This document shows, one piece after another, positions 43,640 through 51,366 of a stretch of DNA of 64,000 nucleotides. Position numbers and translations under genes: made by a program. Origin of the DNA: Dermatophilaceae bacterium Soc4.6. GTDB lineage: Bacteria; Actinomycetota; Actinomycetes; Actinomycetales; Dermatophilaceae. Position 1 is the first letter of the stretch; the number at the start of each line of letters is the position of its first letter. The notes beneath the pieces are model-generated. The model was not told the DNA's origin and did not search any database. It saw only the letters and a program-made list of their open reading frames with translations. The stretch spans positions 3,410,001 through 3,474,000 of the forward strand of contig JAZGVH010000002.1 of NCBI GenBank assembly GCA_039889245.1. The letters run 5' to 3'.

Positions 43640-44122
43640 ATGAGCGGGGCACGGGCGGGGCACTCGAGCACGGCCGACGGCGCCAAGGGTGCCGCCGACC
43701 GCTTCGTCTTCTTCTCCGACGCTGTCGTCGCCATCGCGCTGACCCTGCTCGCGATCGAGCTGCCGGTGCCGGAGGGGGCGAGCGCGTCCGAGCTGGCGGC
43801 CGCCTTCGCCCAGGGCTTCTCGGAGTACCTCGCCTTCGTCATCAGCTTCCTGGTCATCTTCCTGCACTGGGACGGCCACCACCGCTCCTTCCGCCATCTC
43901 ACCGACAGCCCGCCCGCCCTGGTGCGGTGGCACGGACTGTGGCTCTTCTCGATCGTCCTCACCCCCTTCGTCACGAAGGCATTCACCGGCGGTGACGGCG
44001 ACGGGAGCGGCTTTCCCTGGCGGTTCGGCCTGTACGCCCCCGGGCAGCCGGTCTACGTCGTCCTCCTGCGCCTGTGGCGACGCCGCACCCCTCCCACCCC
44101 GGCGCCGACCCTGGAGGACTGA
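43640..44122 (+). CDS. Truncated TMEM175-type potassium channel (DUF1211)
   Basis: A 160-residue protein with the TMEM175 hallmark RFVFFSDAVVAIALTLL (RxxxFSD at residues 21-27) in its first membrane span and three further spans to about residue 112. Bacterial members normally have six spans and about 200 residues. Here PWRFGLYA, which usually begins the fifth span, is followed directly by PGQPVYVVLLRLWRRR, which looks like the end of the sixth. An in-frame internal deletion of roughly 50-70 residues is the simplest explanation; a pore is then unlikely. Start by the leaderless -10; GTG at 43631 is possible. Confidence 0.7.
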   Translation: MSGARAGHSSTADGAKGAADRFVFFSDAVVAIALTLLAIELPVPEGASASELAAAFAQGFSEYLAFVISFLVIFLHWDGHHRSFRHLTDSPPALVRWHGLWLFSIVLTPFVTKAFTGGDGDGSGFPWRFGLYAPGQPVYVVLLRLWRRRTPPTPAPTLED

Positions 44123-44125
44123 CGG

Positions 44126-44977
44126 TTGCGCATCGACCTGCACACCCACTCGACGGCCAGTGACGGGACGGAGCCCCCTGCGCAGGTGCTGCGCTCGGCC
44201 GCTGCGGCCGGGCTCGACGTCATCGCCCTCACCGACCACGACACCACTCGCGGCTGGGACGAGGCGGGGGCCGCGGTCGCCGAGACCGGAGTGGCGCTGG
44301 TGCGTGGCATCGAGATCTCGTGCGAGCGGGGGAGCACCTCGGTGCACCTGCTCGGCTACCTCACCGACCCGGCCGCCCCCGGTCTCACCGGTGAGATCGA
44401 CCAGGCCCGCGCCTCGCGGGTGACCCGGCTCGAGCGGATGGTCGGGCTGATGGAGGAGGCCGGCCTGCCGATCTCCTATGCCGAGGTGCGCGCCTCGGTG
44501 CCCGAGGGCGCCACCCCGGGGCGTCCGCACATCGCGGATGCCTTGGTGCGCAAGGGGGTCGTCGCCCACCGCGACGAGGCCTTCGCCCGGTGGCTCTCCA
44601 ACGACAGCCGCTTCTACGTCAGCCACTACGCCCCCGACCCGGTGCGCGCGGTCGAGCTCGTGGTGGAGGCCGGCGGTGTCGCCGTCATGGCGCACCCCTT
44701 CACCGGCAGCCCCGGGCGCCAGAGCAGCGACGAGCTGATCGCCGAGATGACCGCGGCCGGGCTGGCCGGCATCGAGGTCTGGCACCGCGACAACGACGGT
44801 GCCGGCCGCGAGCGGGGCCTGGCGCTGGCCGACCGGCTGGGCCTGCTGGTCACCGGGTCGAGCGACTACCACGGCGACGGCAAGCGCAACCGGTTGGGCG
44901 AGAACACCACTGCAGCAACGGTGCTCGACGAGCTCGAGCACCGGAGCAGCGGGGGCACGCCGGTGCTGCGGCCCTGA
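44126..44977 (+). CDS. PHP-domain phosphoesterase (RNase AM/YciV type)
   Basis: A 283-residue metal-dependent phosphoesterase. PHP motifs are intact: DLHTHSTASDG (4-14), ALTDHDTTRGWDEA (33-46), a mid Glu in GIEISCE, the AHPF histidine (about 190) and TGSSDYHGDG (about 246). Close relatives hydrolyse 3',5'-nucleoside bisphosphate or trim rRNA 5' ends. Translation starts at TTG (44126), three bases after the preceding stop, so it is probably coupled to the TMEM175-like gene. Confidence 0.87.
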   Translation: MRIDLHTHSTASDGTEPPAQVLRSAAAAGLDVIALTDHDTTRGWDEAGAAVAETGVALVRGIEISCERGSTSVHLLGYLTDPAAPGLTGEIDQARASRVTRLERMVGLMEEAGLPISYAEVRASVPEGATPGRPHIADALVRKGVVAHRDEAFARWLSNDSRFYVSHYAPDPVRAVELVVEAGGVAVMAHPFTGSPGRQSSDELIAEMTAAGLAGIEVWHRDNDGAGRERGLALADRLGLLVTGSSDYHGDGKRNRLGENTTAATVLDELEHRSSGGTPVLRP

Positions 44978-44993
44978 GCGGCCGGCGACCTGC

Positions 44994-44999
44994 CACACT
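44994..44999 (+). promoter_or_regulatory. Possible leaderless -10 of the ParA-like gene
   Basis: CACACT ends six bases before the GTG at 45006, inside TGCCACACTGGC, a 12-mer shared with the ThrE-like gene. Confidence 0.4.
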
Positions 45000-45005
45000 G
45001 GCGGC

Positions 45006-45800
45006 GTGCCTCCCTCGAAGCGAGCCCGCAAGAAGCGCACCGGCGCGACCGTCGTCTCCGTCGCCAACCAGAAGGGTGGGGTGGCGAAGACCACCTCGGT
45101 CGCGAGCCTGGGGGCGGCGTTCGCCGAGCTGGGCAAGCGGGTGCTGCTCGTCGACCTCGACTCGCAGGCCTGCCTGACCTTCAGCCTCGGGGTCGACCCC
45201 GACGCCGTCGAGATCTCGGTCAACGAGGTGCTGCTCGGTCAGGTCGGTGTGTCCGACGCGGTCATCGCCACCGACGACGGGGTCGACCTCGTACCGTCCG
45301 TCATCGACCTCGCCGGGGCCGAGGCCCAGCTGCTCGGCCGACCGGGTCGGGAGTACATCCTGCGCACCGCCCTCGAGCCCGTGCTCGGCGACTACGACGT
45401 CGTGCTGCTCGACTGCTCACCCAGTCTGGGGGTGCTGACCCTCAACGCCCTCACCGCGTCGCAGGGCCTGGTCATCCCGATGATGTGCGAGATGCTCAGC
45501 CACCGCGGCGTCGGGCAGCTGCTCGACACGGTGGCCGACGTGAAGAAGATCCTCAACCCCGACCTCGAGGTCCTCGGCATCCTGCCGACGATGTACGACC
45601 GGCGCAGCAACCACGCGCAGGCCGTGCTGGCCGACGTGGGCGACCGCTACTCGCTGCCGGTGCTCTCCCCACCGATCCCGCGCACCATCCGCTTCGCCGA
45701 GGCGCCAGGGGTCGGCCGCTCGATCCTCGCGACCGCCCGCACGTCCTCGGCGGCCCAGGCCTACCGCGACGTCGCCTCCTCGCTGCTCCCACACCTCTGA
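45006..45800 (+). CDS. ParA/Soj-family ATPase
   Basis: A 264-residue deviant-Walker ATPase: NQKGGVAKTTS (Walker A, about residues 21-31), DLDSQACLTF (A' region), LLDCSPSLGVLTLNAL (Walker B), and the C-terminal VLSPPIPRTIRFAEAPG. The short basic start (PPSKRARKKR) may bind DNA. No parB or parS-like site is seen, so it is an orphan positioning ATPase and not the chromosomal ParA of the parAB operon. GTG start. Confidence 0.88.
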   Translation: MPPSKRARKKRTGATVVSVANQKGGVAKTTSVASLGAAFAELGKRVLLVDLDSQACLTFSLGVDPDAVEISVNEVLLGQVGVSDAVIATDDGVDLVPSVIDLAGAEAQLLGRPGREYILRTALEPVLGDYDVVLLDCSPSLGVLTLNALTASQGLVIPMMCEMLSHRGVGQLLDTVADVKKILNPDLEVLGILPTMYDRRSNHAQAVLADVGDRYSLPVLSPPIPRTIRFAEAPGVGRSILATARTSSAAQAYRDVASSLLPHL

Positions 45801-45913
45801 GCGAGTCCGACGGGGAATGAGTGGGTGCCGATCCGACTTGAACCCAGCGAGGGGGCTGGCGCCGAGTCGGTCCCCATCCGTATGCGCACCCCACCACGAG
45901 GAGTACCTGCTCT

Positions 45914-46990
45914 ATGAGCCCCATCGCCGCCATGGCCGTCCGCACCGCCGGAGGCCCGCTCGAGGCCGTCACCTACGAGCCCCGCCCCCTGCGTGACGAC
46001 GACATCCGCATCGACGTGAAGTTCGCCGGCATCTGCCACAGCGACATCCACACCGTCCGCGAGGAGTGGGGCGCAGCCCACTTCCCGATCGTGCCCGGGC
46101 ACGAGATCGCCGGGATCGTCTCCGAGGTCGGAGCAGGCGTCACCCGCTACCACGTCGGTGACCGCGTCGGCGTCGGCTGCATGGTCGACTCCTGCGGCGA
46201 GTGCGAGTTCTGCAAGGACGGCCAGGAGCAGTTCTGCGAGAAGGGCAACGTCGGCACCTACAACAGCCAGGGCTTCGACGGTGAGTGGACCCGCGGAGGG
46301 TACGCGCAGTCGCACACCGTGTCCGAGCGCTTCGCCGTGCGGATCCCCGACGAGCTCGAGCTCGACGTCGCCGCGCCGCTGCTGTGCGCCGGCATCACCA
46401 CCTGGGAGCCGCTGAAGCGCTGGAACGCCGGCCCCGGCAAGCGCGTCGCCGTCGTCGGTCTCGGCGGGCTCGGCCACATGGCCGTCAAGCTCGCCGTCGC
46501 CATGGGCGCCGACGTCACCGTGCTCTCGCGCTCGCAGGCCAAGAAGGACGACGCGCTCGGCCTCGGCGCCGCGCACTACGTCGCCACCGGAGAGGAGGGC
46601 GCGCTGAAGGCGCTCAAGTCCAGCTTCGACCTCGTCGTCAACACCGTGAGTGCCGACCTCGAGATGGACGCCTACCTCGCGATCCTTCGCCCCCTCGGCG
46701 CGCTCATCAACGTCGGCCTGCCCAGCAAGCCCTACTCCGTGAGCCCCTTCTCCGTCGTCGGTGGCACCCGCACGCTGGGTGGGTCCAACATCGGTGGCAT
46801 CCCCGCCACTCAGGAGATGCTCGACTTCTGCGCCGCCCACGGCGTGGGCGCGACCATCGAGCTGATCGACGCCAAGGACGCGAACGAGGCCTACGAGCGC
46901 GTCGTCGCCGGTGACGTGCGCTACCGCGTGGTCATCGACACCGCGACCATCCCCACCGACGGTGCCGACATGGAGTCGGCTTCCGCCTGA
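45914..46990 (+). CDS. Zinc-dependent alcohol dehydrogenase (cinnamyl/YahK type)
   Basis: A 358-residue medium-chain dehydrogenase. Catalytic zinc ligands are suggested by GICHSDIHTVREEW (Cys about 38) and PGHEIAGIV (His-Glu about 62), structural zinc by the four-cysteine CGECEFCKDGQEQFC. The cofactor fold is VVGLGGLGHMAVKLA (about 176-190), followed by SRSQAKK, which favours NADPH. This type reduces a broad range of aldehydes. The ATG follows GAGGAG, and the 113-bp gap before it is not otherwise occupied. Confidence 0.92.
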   Translation: MSPIAAMAVRTAGGPLEAVTYEPRPLRDDDIRIDVKFAGICHSDIHTVREEWGAAHFPIVPGHEIAGIVSEVGAGVTRYHVGDRVGVGCMVDSCGECEFCKDGQEQFCEKGNVGTYNSQGFDGEWTRGGYAQSHTVSERFAVRIPDELELDVAAPLLCAGITTWEPLKRWNAGPGKRVAVVGLGGLGHMAVKLAVAMGADVTVLSRSQAKKDDALGLGAAHYVATGEEGALKALKSSFDLVVNTVSADLEMDAYLAILRPLGALINVGLPSKPYSVSPFSVVGGTRTLGGSNIGGIPATQEMLDFCAAHGVGATIELIDAKDANEAYERVVAGDVRYRVVIDTATIPTDGADMESASA

Positions 46991-47002
46991 CGCACGAGAC
47001 AC

Positions 47003-47044
47003 ACGACGACGGGCCCCGCACCAGTGTGCGGGGCCCGTCGTCGT
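47003..47044. terminator. Bidirectional terminator, perfect 19-bp stem
   Basis: ACGACGACGGGCCCCGCAC (47003-47021) pairs exactly with 47026-47044 around the tetraloop CAGT, between the convergent dehydrogenase and helicase genes. Confidence 0.92.
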
Positions 47045-47070
47045 CTGCTGCCTACCCGGATGCGGGGTGG

Positions 47071-48900
47071 TCAGTCGCCCGCCGGAGCAGCCACGACCGA
47101 GTCGCCTGCCGACGGCCCGCGGCCCCGGCCACCGCGGCGGCGGCGGCGCGGTGCGTCGTCTCCGCCGGCCGGTGCGGAGCCCTCGGCTGCGGGTGCTGCG
47201 TCGTGGGTGGAGGTGCTCACGCTGGTATCGCCAGCGACCTGGCCGTCGACGTTGACCGTGCGGCGGCGGCTGCGGTTGCGGCGGGGCCGGGTCTCACCGT
47301 CAGCGTCGGGGGTCGGCGCGTCGGCGTGCTCGGCGTGCTCGGCGTGCTCGGCGCGACGGGCGTGCTCGTCCCGACCGGCGCGCTCGTCGCGACCGGCGCG
47401 CTCGTCGCGGCTGCCCCGGTTGTCACGGCCTCCGCGATCGTCACGCCCACCGCGGTCGTCACGCCCACCGCGGTCGTCCCGCCCACCGGAGCCACCGGAG
47501 CCCGCCGAGCCGCGACGGCCCGACGACTTGCCGGTCTCGCCGAGGTCCTCGAGGACCTCGGCATCCAGACCGGCGCGGGTCTGCTGCGAGCGCCGCAGCC
47601 GGCCGGTCACCGCGGAGGGGATATTGAGGTCGGCGAAGAGGTGGTCGGAGGAGGAGTAGGTCTCCACCGGCTCGGGGATGCCGAGGTCGAGCTGCCGGTT
47701 GATCAGTCCCCAGCGGGGCATGTCGTCCCAGTCGACGAAGGTGACCGACGTGCCGGTGTTGCCGGCTCGCGCCGTCCGACCGATGCGGTGGACGTAGGTC
47801 TTCTCGTCCTCGGGGCACTGGTAGTTGACGACGTGGGTGACGTTGTCGACGTCGATGCCGCGGGCGGCGACGTCGGTGGCGACGAGCACGTCGACCTTGC
47901 CGTTGCGGAAGGCCCGCAGGGCCTGCTCACGGGCGCCCTGGCCGAGGTCGCCGTGGATGGCGGCGGCCGCGAAGCCGCGCTCGCTGAGGTCGTCGGCGAC
48001 CTTGGCTGCCGTGCGCTTGGTGCGCGTGAAGACCAGGACCAGGCCCCGGTCCTCGGCCTGGAGGATGCGGGTGAGCATCTCGACCTTGTCCATGGCGTGC
48101 GCGCGGTACACGTACTGCGTGACCGCCTTGACGGTGTGGGCGTTCTCCTGGTCGTCACCCATCGCACGGATGTGGGTGGGCTGGCTCATGTAGCGGCGGG
48201 CCAGCGCGACGATAGCGCCCGGCATCGTGGCCGAGAAGAGCATGGTCTGCCGGGTGGGCGGGGTGAGCGACATGAGGGTCTCGACGTCGGGCAGGAACCC
48301 GAGGTCGAGCATCTCGTCGGCCTCGTCGAGCACGACGACCTTGCACTGGGACAGGTCGAGGTGCCCCTGCTTGGCCAGGTCGATGAGGCGTCCGGGAGTG
48401 CCGACGACGACCTCGACGCCGGTGCGGAGGGCTTCGATCTGCGGCTCGTAGGCGCGGCCGCCGTAGACGGTCAGCACGCGGATGCCGCGGCGGGCGCCGG
48501 CGCGCTCGAGGTCGCTGGAGACCTGGACCGCGAGCTCGCGGGTCGGGGCGACGGCGAGGGCCTGCGGCTTGCCCGGGTGGGGCATGGCGGCGAAGCCCTC
48601 GTCGACCGGGCTGATCACGCGCTGCAGGATCGGCACGCCGAAGCCGAGGGTCTTGCCCGTGCCGGTCTTCGCCTGGCCGATGATGTCGTGCCCACCGAGC
48701 GCGATCGGCAGCGTCATGGCCTGGATGGGGAAGGGGGTGACGATGCCGTGGGCCGTGAGTGCGTCGACGATGTCCTGGTGGACGCCGAAGTCGGCGAAGG
48801 TGGGCTCGGGCTCGGGTATGGCCGCGGGGGCGAGGGAGTCAGCCTCGATCGCGTCGCCGGCCACCTCGTCGGGCAGCGTGTCGGTCGTGGTGTCGCTCAT
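47071..48900 (-). CDS. DEAD-box RNA helicase (RhlE type)
   Basis: A 609-residue RNA helicase. Motifs: Q-motif FPIQ (57-60), AKTGTGKT (77-84), PTRELA, DEAD (192-195), SAT (about 223), and HRIGRTARAG in the C-terminal RecA domain. After about residue 480 comes a disordered tail of short Arg/Asp/Gly repeats (RDDRGG and RDERAG, six to eight copies), then Glu-His-Ala units and a basic cluster, likely an RNA-binding region. It unwinds or remodels RNA, perhaps in ribosome assembly or decay. The position next to the ferritin-like gene matches Rv3211 of Mycobacterium. Confidence 0.93.
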   Translation of the reverse strand: MSDTTTDTLPDEVAGDAIEADSLAPAAIPEPEPTFADFGVHQDIVDALTAHGIVTPFPIQAMTLPIALGGHDIIGQAKTGTGKTLGFGVPILQRVISPVDEGFAAMPHPGKPQALAVAPTRELAVQVSSDLERAGARRGIRVLTVYGGRAYEPQIEALRTGVEVVVGTPGRLIDLAKQGHLDLSQCKVVVLDEADEMLDLGFLPDVETLMSLTPPTRQTMLFSATMPGAIVALARRYMSQPTHIRAMGDDQENAHTVKAVTQYVYRAHAMDKVEMLTRILQAEDRGLVLVFTRTKRTAAKVADDLSERGFAAAAIHGDLGQGAREQALRAFRNGKVDVLVATDVAARGIDVDNVTHVVNYQCPEDEKTYVHRIGRTARAGNTGTSVTFVDWDDMPRWGLINRQLDLGIPEPVETYSSSDHLFADLNIPSAVTGRLRRSQQTRAGLDAEVLEDLGETGKSSGRRGSAGSGGSGGRDDRGGRDDRGGRDDRGGRDNRGSRDERAGRDERAGRDEHARRAEHAEHAEHADAPTPDADGETRPRRNRSRRRTVNVDGQVAGDTSVSTSTHDAAPAAEGSAPAGGDDAPRRRRRGGRGRGPSAGDSVVAAPAGD

Positions 48901-49093
48901 GGAGTTGTGATGTCTCTCGATCGGGGTCAGGATGCCCGACGGTGCGTGATCGCGGAGCTCTGGGCGATCGCGTCGTCGTCACTGACGTCAGTGTGGGCCG
49001 ATCGGAGGATTTCCGGGTGCCGAGTCCCTCGGCGAATGCGTGTCGGGCCGACCGGGCACCGTGAACAGGTACGAGTCTACCTGCTGGCCCCCG

Positions 49094-49099
49094 TAAGGT
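49094..49099 (+). promoter_or_regulatory. Leaderless -10 element of the ferritin-like gene
   Basis: TAAGGT ends seven bases before the ATG at 49107, which supports that start over the GTG at 49098. Confidence 0.5.
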
Positions 49100-49106
49100 G
49101 GCGCTC

Positions 49107-49796
49107 ATGAGCGACGACGCCCTGCCGGTCAGTGACGAAGCGGGCTACCGCCCGGCCGTGCTCGACCTCCTGGGGGTGCTCGCCTACGGCGAGCTCATGG
49201 CCTTCACCCATCTGGCGGCCGACGCCGAGATGGCTCCGACCCTGCCGCAGAAGGCCGGGGTGGCCCGGTTGGCCGTCGCCGAGTTCCAGCACTACGAGGC
49301 CATCACCACCCGGCTGGCCGAGATGGGTGTCGACCCGCACACCGCGGTCGAGCCGTTCGTCGCGTCGTTCGACGCGTTCCACGAGCGCACCAAGCCGAAC
49401 ACGTTCCTCGAGGGCCTGGTCAAGGCCTACGTCGGGGACGGCATCGCGCAGGACTTCTTCCGCGAGATCTCGGTCTACGTGGACGACCGCACCCGCACGC
49501 TCGTCGAGCGCACGGTGTCCGACATCGGCAGCGAGGCCTTCGTCGTCACCCAGGTGCGCGCGGCGATCAAGGCCGACCCGCGAGTGGCGGGTCGACTGGC
49601 CCTGTGGGGCCGGCGCCTCGTGGGGGAGGCCCTGACCCAGGCGCAGCGGGTGGCGGTGGAGCGCGATGGGCTCGCGTCGATCCTCGTGGGCGCCCCCGGG
49701 CGTCCCGGCGCCGACCTGGCCGAGCTGGGCCGGATGCTCGCCCGGCTCACCGACGAGCACACTCACCGCATGCAGCGGCTGGGGCTGTCGGCCTGA
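49107..49796 (+). CDS. Ferritin-like fold protein (MiaE-related, Rv3210c type)
   Basis: A 229-residue all-helical protein. Metal ligands typical of the ferritin-like superfamily can be read as Glu in LLGVLAYGELMAFTHLA, EFQHYE (E..H pair) and a later Glu in FREISVYVDDRTRT; these form a probable di-iron site, as in tRNA hydroxylase MiaE, but the substrate is unknown. From memory the same gene sits beside the DEAD helicase in mycobacteria (Rv3210c). A hairpin follows the stop. Confidence 0.8.
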   Translation: MSDDALPVSDEAGYRPAVLDLLGVLAYGELMAFTHLAADAEMAPTLPQKAGVARLAVAEFQHYEAITTRLAEMGVDPHTAVEPFVASFDAFHERTKPNTFLEGLVKAYVGDGIAQDFFREISVYVDDRTRTLVERTVSDIGSEAFVVTQVRAAIKADPRVAGRLALWGRRLVGEALTQAQRVAVERDGLASILVGAPGRPGADLAELGRMLARLTDEHTHRMQRLGLSA

Positions 49797-49855
49797 GGTC
49801 AGGTGCCAGCGCGTCATCCCGGCAGACGACGAGCACGACCCGCATGGAGCGACGA

Positions 49856-49882
49856 AGGGCCCGGCCGCTGTGGCCGGGCCCT
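49856..49882. terminator. Bidirectional terminator
   Basis: AGGGCCCGGCC (49856-49866) pairs with GGCCGGGCCCT (49872-49882) around GCTGT; CGACG/CGTCG flanks extend the stem. It separates two convergent genes. Confidence 0.85.
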
Positions 49883-49899
49883 CGTCGTGCGTCGGAAGG

Positions 49900-50166
49900 T
49901 CAGACGCGACTGCTGTTCATCCGCCCGTAGAGGATGATGCCGCCAGCGGCCACGATGGCCGAGACGATCCAGAACCACCAGCTGATACCGCCACCACCGG
50001 AGTAGCCGAAGGCCGCACCGAGGATGAAGTTGGTGACGATGGACGCCACGATGCCGATGACGATGGTCACAACGATCGAGATGTTCTGCTTCCCGGGGAG
50101 GATGAGCCGTCCCAGGGCGCCGATGATGGCGCCGACGATGATGGCGCCGATGATTGAGCCAATCAT
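49900..50166 (-). CDS. GlsB/YeaQ/YmgE-family stress membrane protein
   Basis: An 88-residue membrane protein with three spans: IIGAIIVGAIIGALGRLILPG (the family motif GxxxGxxGRxxLPG), a second at about 30-50 with GIVASIVTNFILGAAFG, and a third near the C-terminus. Also called transglycosylase-associated protein, although it has no enzyme domain; linked to acid and other stress in enterics. The ATG at 50166 is preceded by a strong AAGGAGG; the longer open frame is antisense to nothing but not conserved-looking. Confidence 0.9.
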   Translation of the reverse strand: MIGSIIGAIIVGAIIGALGRLILPGKQNISIVVTIVIGIVASIVTNFILGAAFGYSGGGGISWWFWIVSAIVAAGGIILYGRMNSSRV

Positions 50167-50251
50167 GAAAGGGCCTCCTTCTGGCCACTCGCGTGGCCGT
50201 TGTGGGTCGACAGCTGCGCCGACCGCCTGAAGGACCGTAGTGCCCGCAGGA

Positions 50252-50473
50252 TCAGCCGCCGAAACCGACGCGGCTCTTCTCCTGCTCACCGATGTTGACA
50301 TATCCGATATGGCCGGCGGGAACGAGGAATCGTCGCCCCTTGTCGTCGAGGAGGCTGAGCACGCCGCCCTCGGCGAGCGCCGACGTCACGGCCGCCTCGA
50401 CCTCCGCGAAGCTCTGGTTGGACTCGAACGCGACCTCGCGGGCGACGTTCTGCACGCCGATCTTGACCTCCAC
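50252..50473 (-). CDS. DUF3107 protein (TB9.4 type)
   Basis: A 73-residue actinobacterial protein. VEVKIGVQNVAREVAFES begins the family core, then SALAEGGVLSLLDDKGRRFLVPAGHIGYVNIG (strand-rich). From memory it corresponds to Rv3208A/TB9.4 of Mycobacterium, found between the same neighbours. Function unknown. The GTG start follows AAGGAAAGG at a good distance; the upstream frame carries no conserved residues. Confidence 0.9.
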   Translation of the reverse strand: MEVKIGVQNVAREVAFESNQSFAEVEAAVTSALAEGGVLSLLDDKGRRFLVPAGHIGYVNIGEQEKSRVGFGG

Positions 50474-50616
50474 GGTGATGCCTTTCCTTCGCTGTTCCCG
50501 ATGCGTGGGCCACCCGGGTGTGTGGGCGACTGATGCTGACTCAACCCTACGAGCCTGGGCGCTGTTCCTCGCGGGCTCTGGACGCGCCGTCTGTTCGCCG
50601 AGAGAGGAACCGGGGG

Positions 50617-51258
50617 CTACGCCGGTGACCCGGGCTCGGCGCCGGCCTTGGGGAAGCCACCGATACCGCGCCACGCCAGCTGCCCGACGATGCGGGCGGC
50701 TTCCGCCTGGGGCACGGTCGAGCCCTGCGAGAGCCAGTAGCGGGCGGAGACCTGGGCCATTCCGGTCAGGGCCATACCGAGCAGGTGGGCGTCGGCGTCG
50801 GCCATCTCGGTGTCGGCGGCGATGACCTCGGCCAGCGCCTCACCACAGGTCACCGCGACCCCCTCGACCCGCTCGCTGACGGCGGGGTCGTTGGTCAGGT
50901 CGGACTCGAAGAGCAGCCGGAAGGGCGCGCCCTCGCGGGCGACGAACTCGAAGTAGACCGCCACGCAGTCGAGCACCCGCTGCTTGTTGTCCGTGGTGCG
51001 GCTGAGGGCCTCGCGGACCGCGGCCTCGATCTCGCCCCGGTGGTGGTCGAGGAGGGCGAGGTAGAGGTCGAGCTTGCCCGGGAAGTGCTGGTAGAGCACC
51101 GGCTTGGAGACGCCGGCGCGCTCGGCGATGTCGTCCATCGCGGCCGCGTGGTAGCCCGACTCGACGAAGGCCGCCTGCGCCGCCTCGAGCAGCTGGGCCC
51201 GCCGCGCAGACCGGGGCAGGCGCTGGCCCCGAGAGCCCCCTGGTGCATCGACCGACAT
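50617..51258 (-). CDS. TetR-family regulator (Rv3208 type)
   Basis: A 213-residue repressor. The N-terminal helix-turn-helix is RRAQLLEAAQAAFVESGYHAAAMDDIAERAGVSKPVLYQHFPGK, of which GVSKPVLYQHF (about 50-60) is the recognition helix. The C-terminal ligand domain is helical and unassigned. Located between the DUF3107 gene and moeZ as in mycobacteria, and divergent from moeZ across 108 bp, so autoregulation and control of the divergent gene are possible. Ribosome site GGAGGAGG. Confidence 0.9.
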   Translation of the reverse strand: MSVDAPGGSRGQRLPRSARRAQLLEAAQAAFVESGYHAAAMDDIAERAGVSKPVLYQHFPGKLDLYLALLDHHRGEIEAAVREALSRTTDNKQRVLDCVAVYFEFVAREGAPFRLLFESDLTNDPAVSERVEGVAVTCGEALAEVIAADTEMADADAHLLGMALTGMAQVSARYWLSQGSTVPQAEAARIVGQLAWRGIGGFPKAGAEPGSPA

Positions 51259-51353
51259 CCGCGTCGTCCTCCTCCGGTGGGACCGCGCAGGCGGGACGCG
51301 GTTGGTGGTCATCGTACTCACGGGTAGGCGTCGCTGGCGCGACGGTGCGGAGG

Positions 51354-51359
51354 TAGCGT
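51354..51359 (+). promoter_or_regulatory. Leaderless -10 element of moeZ
   Basis: TAGCGT ends seven bases before the GTG at 51367. Confidence 0.5.
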
Positions 51360-51366
51360 CTCGCGG

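Noticed and set aside
45801-45913. A possible tRNA, because of a TTGAACCC-like stretch
   Set aside because: No acceptor stem or anticodon arm could be formed around it.
47300-47520. CRISPR-like short repeats
   Set aside because: They are coding Arg/Asp/Gly repeats in the helicase tail, without spacers.
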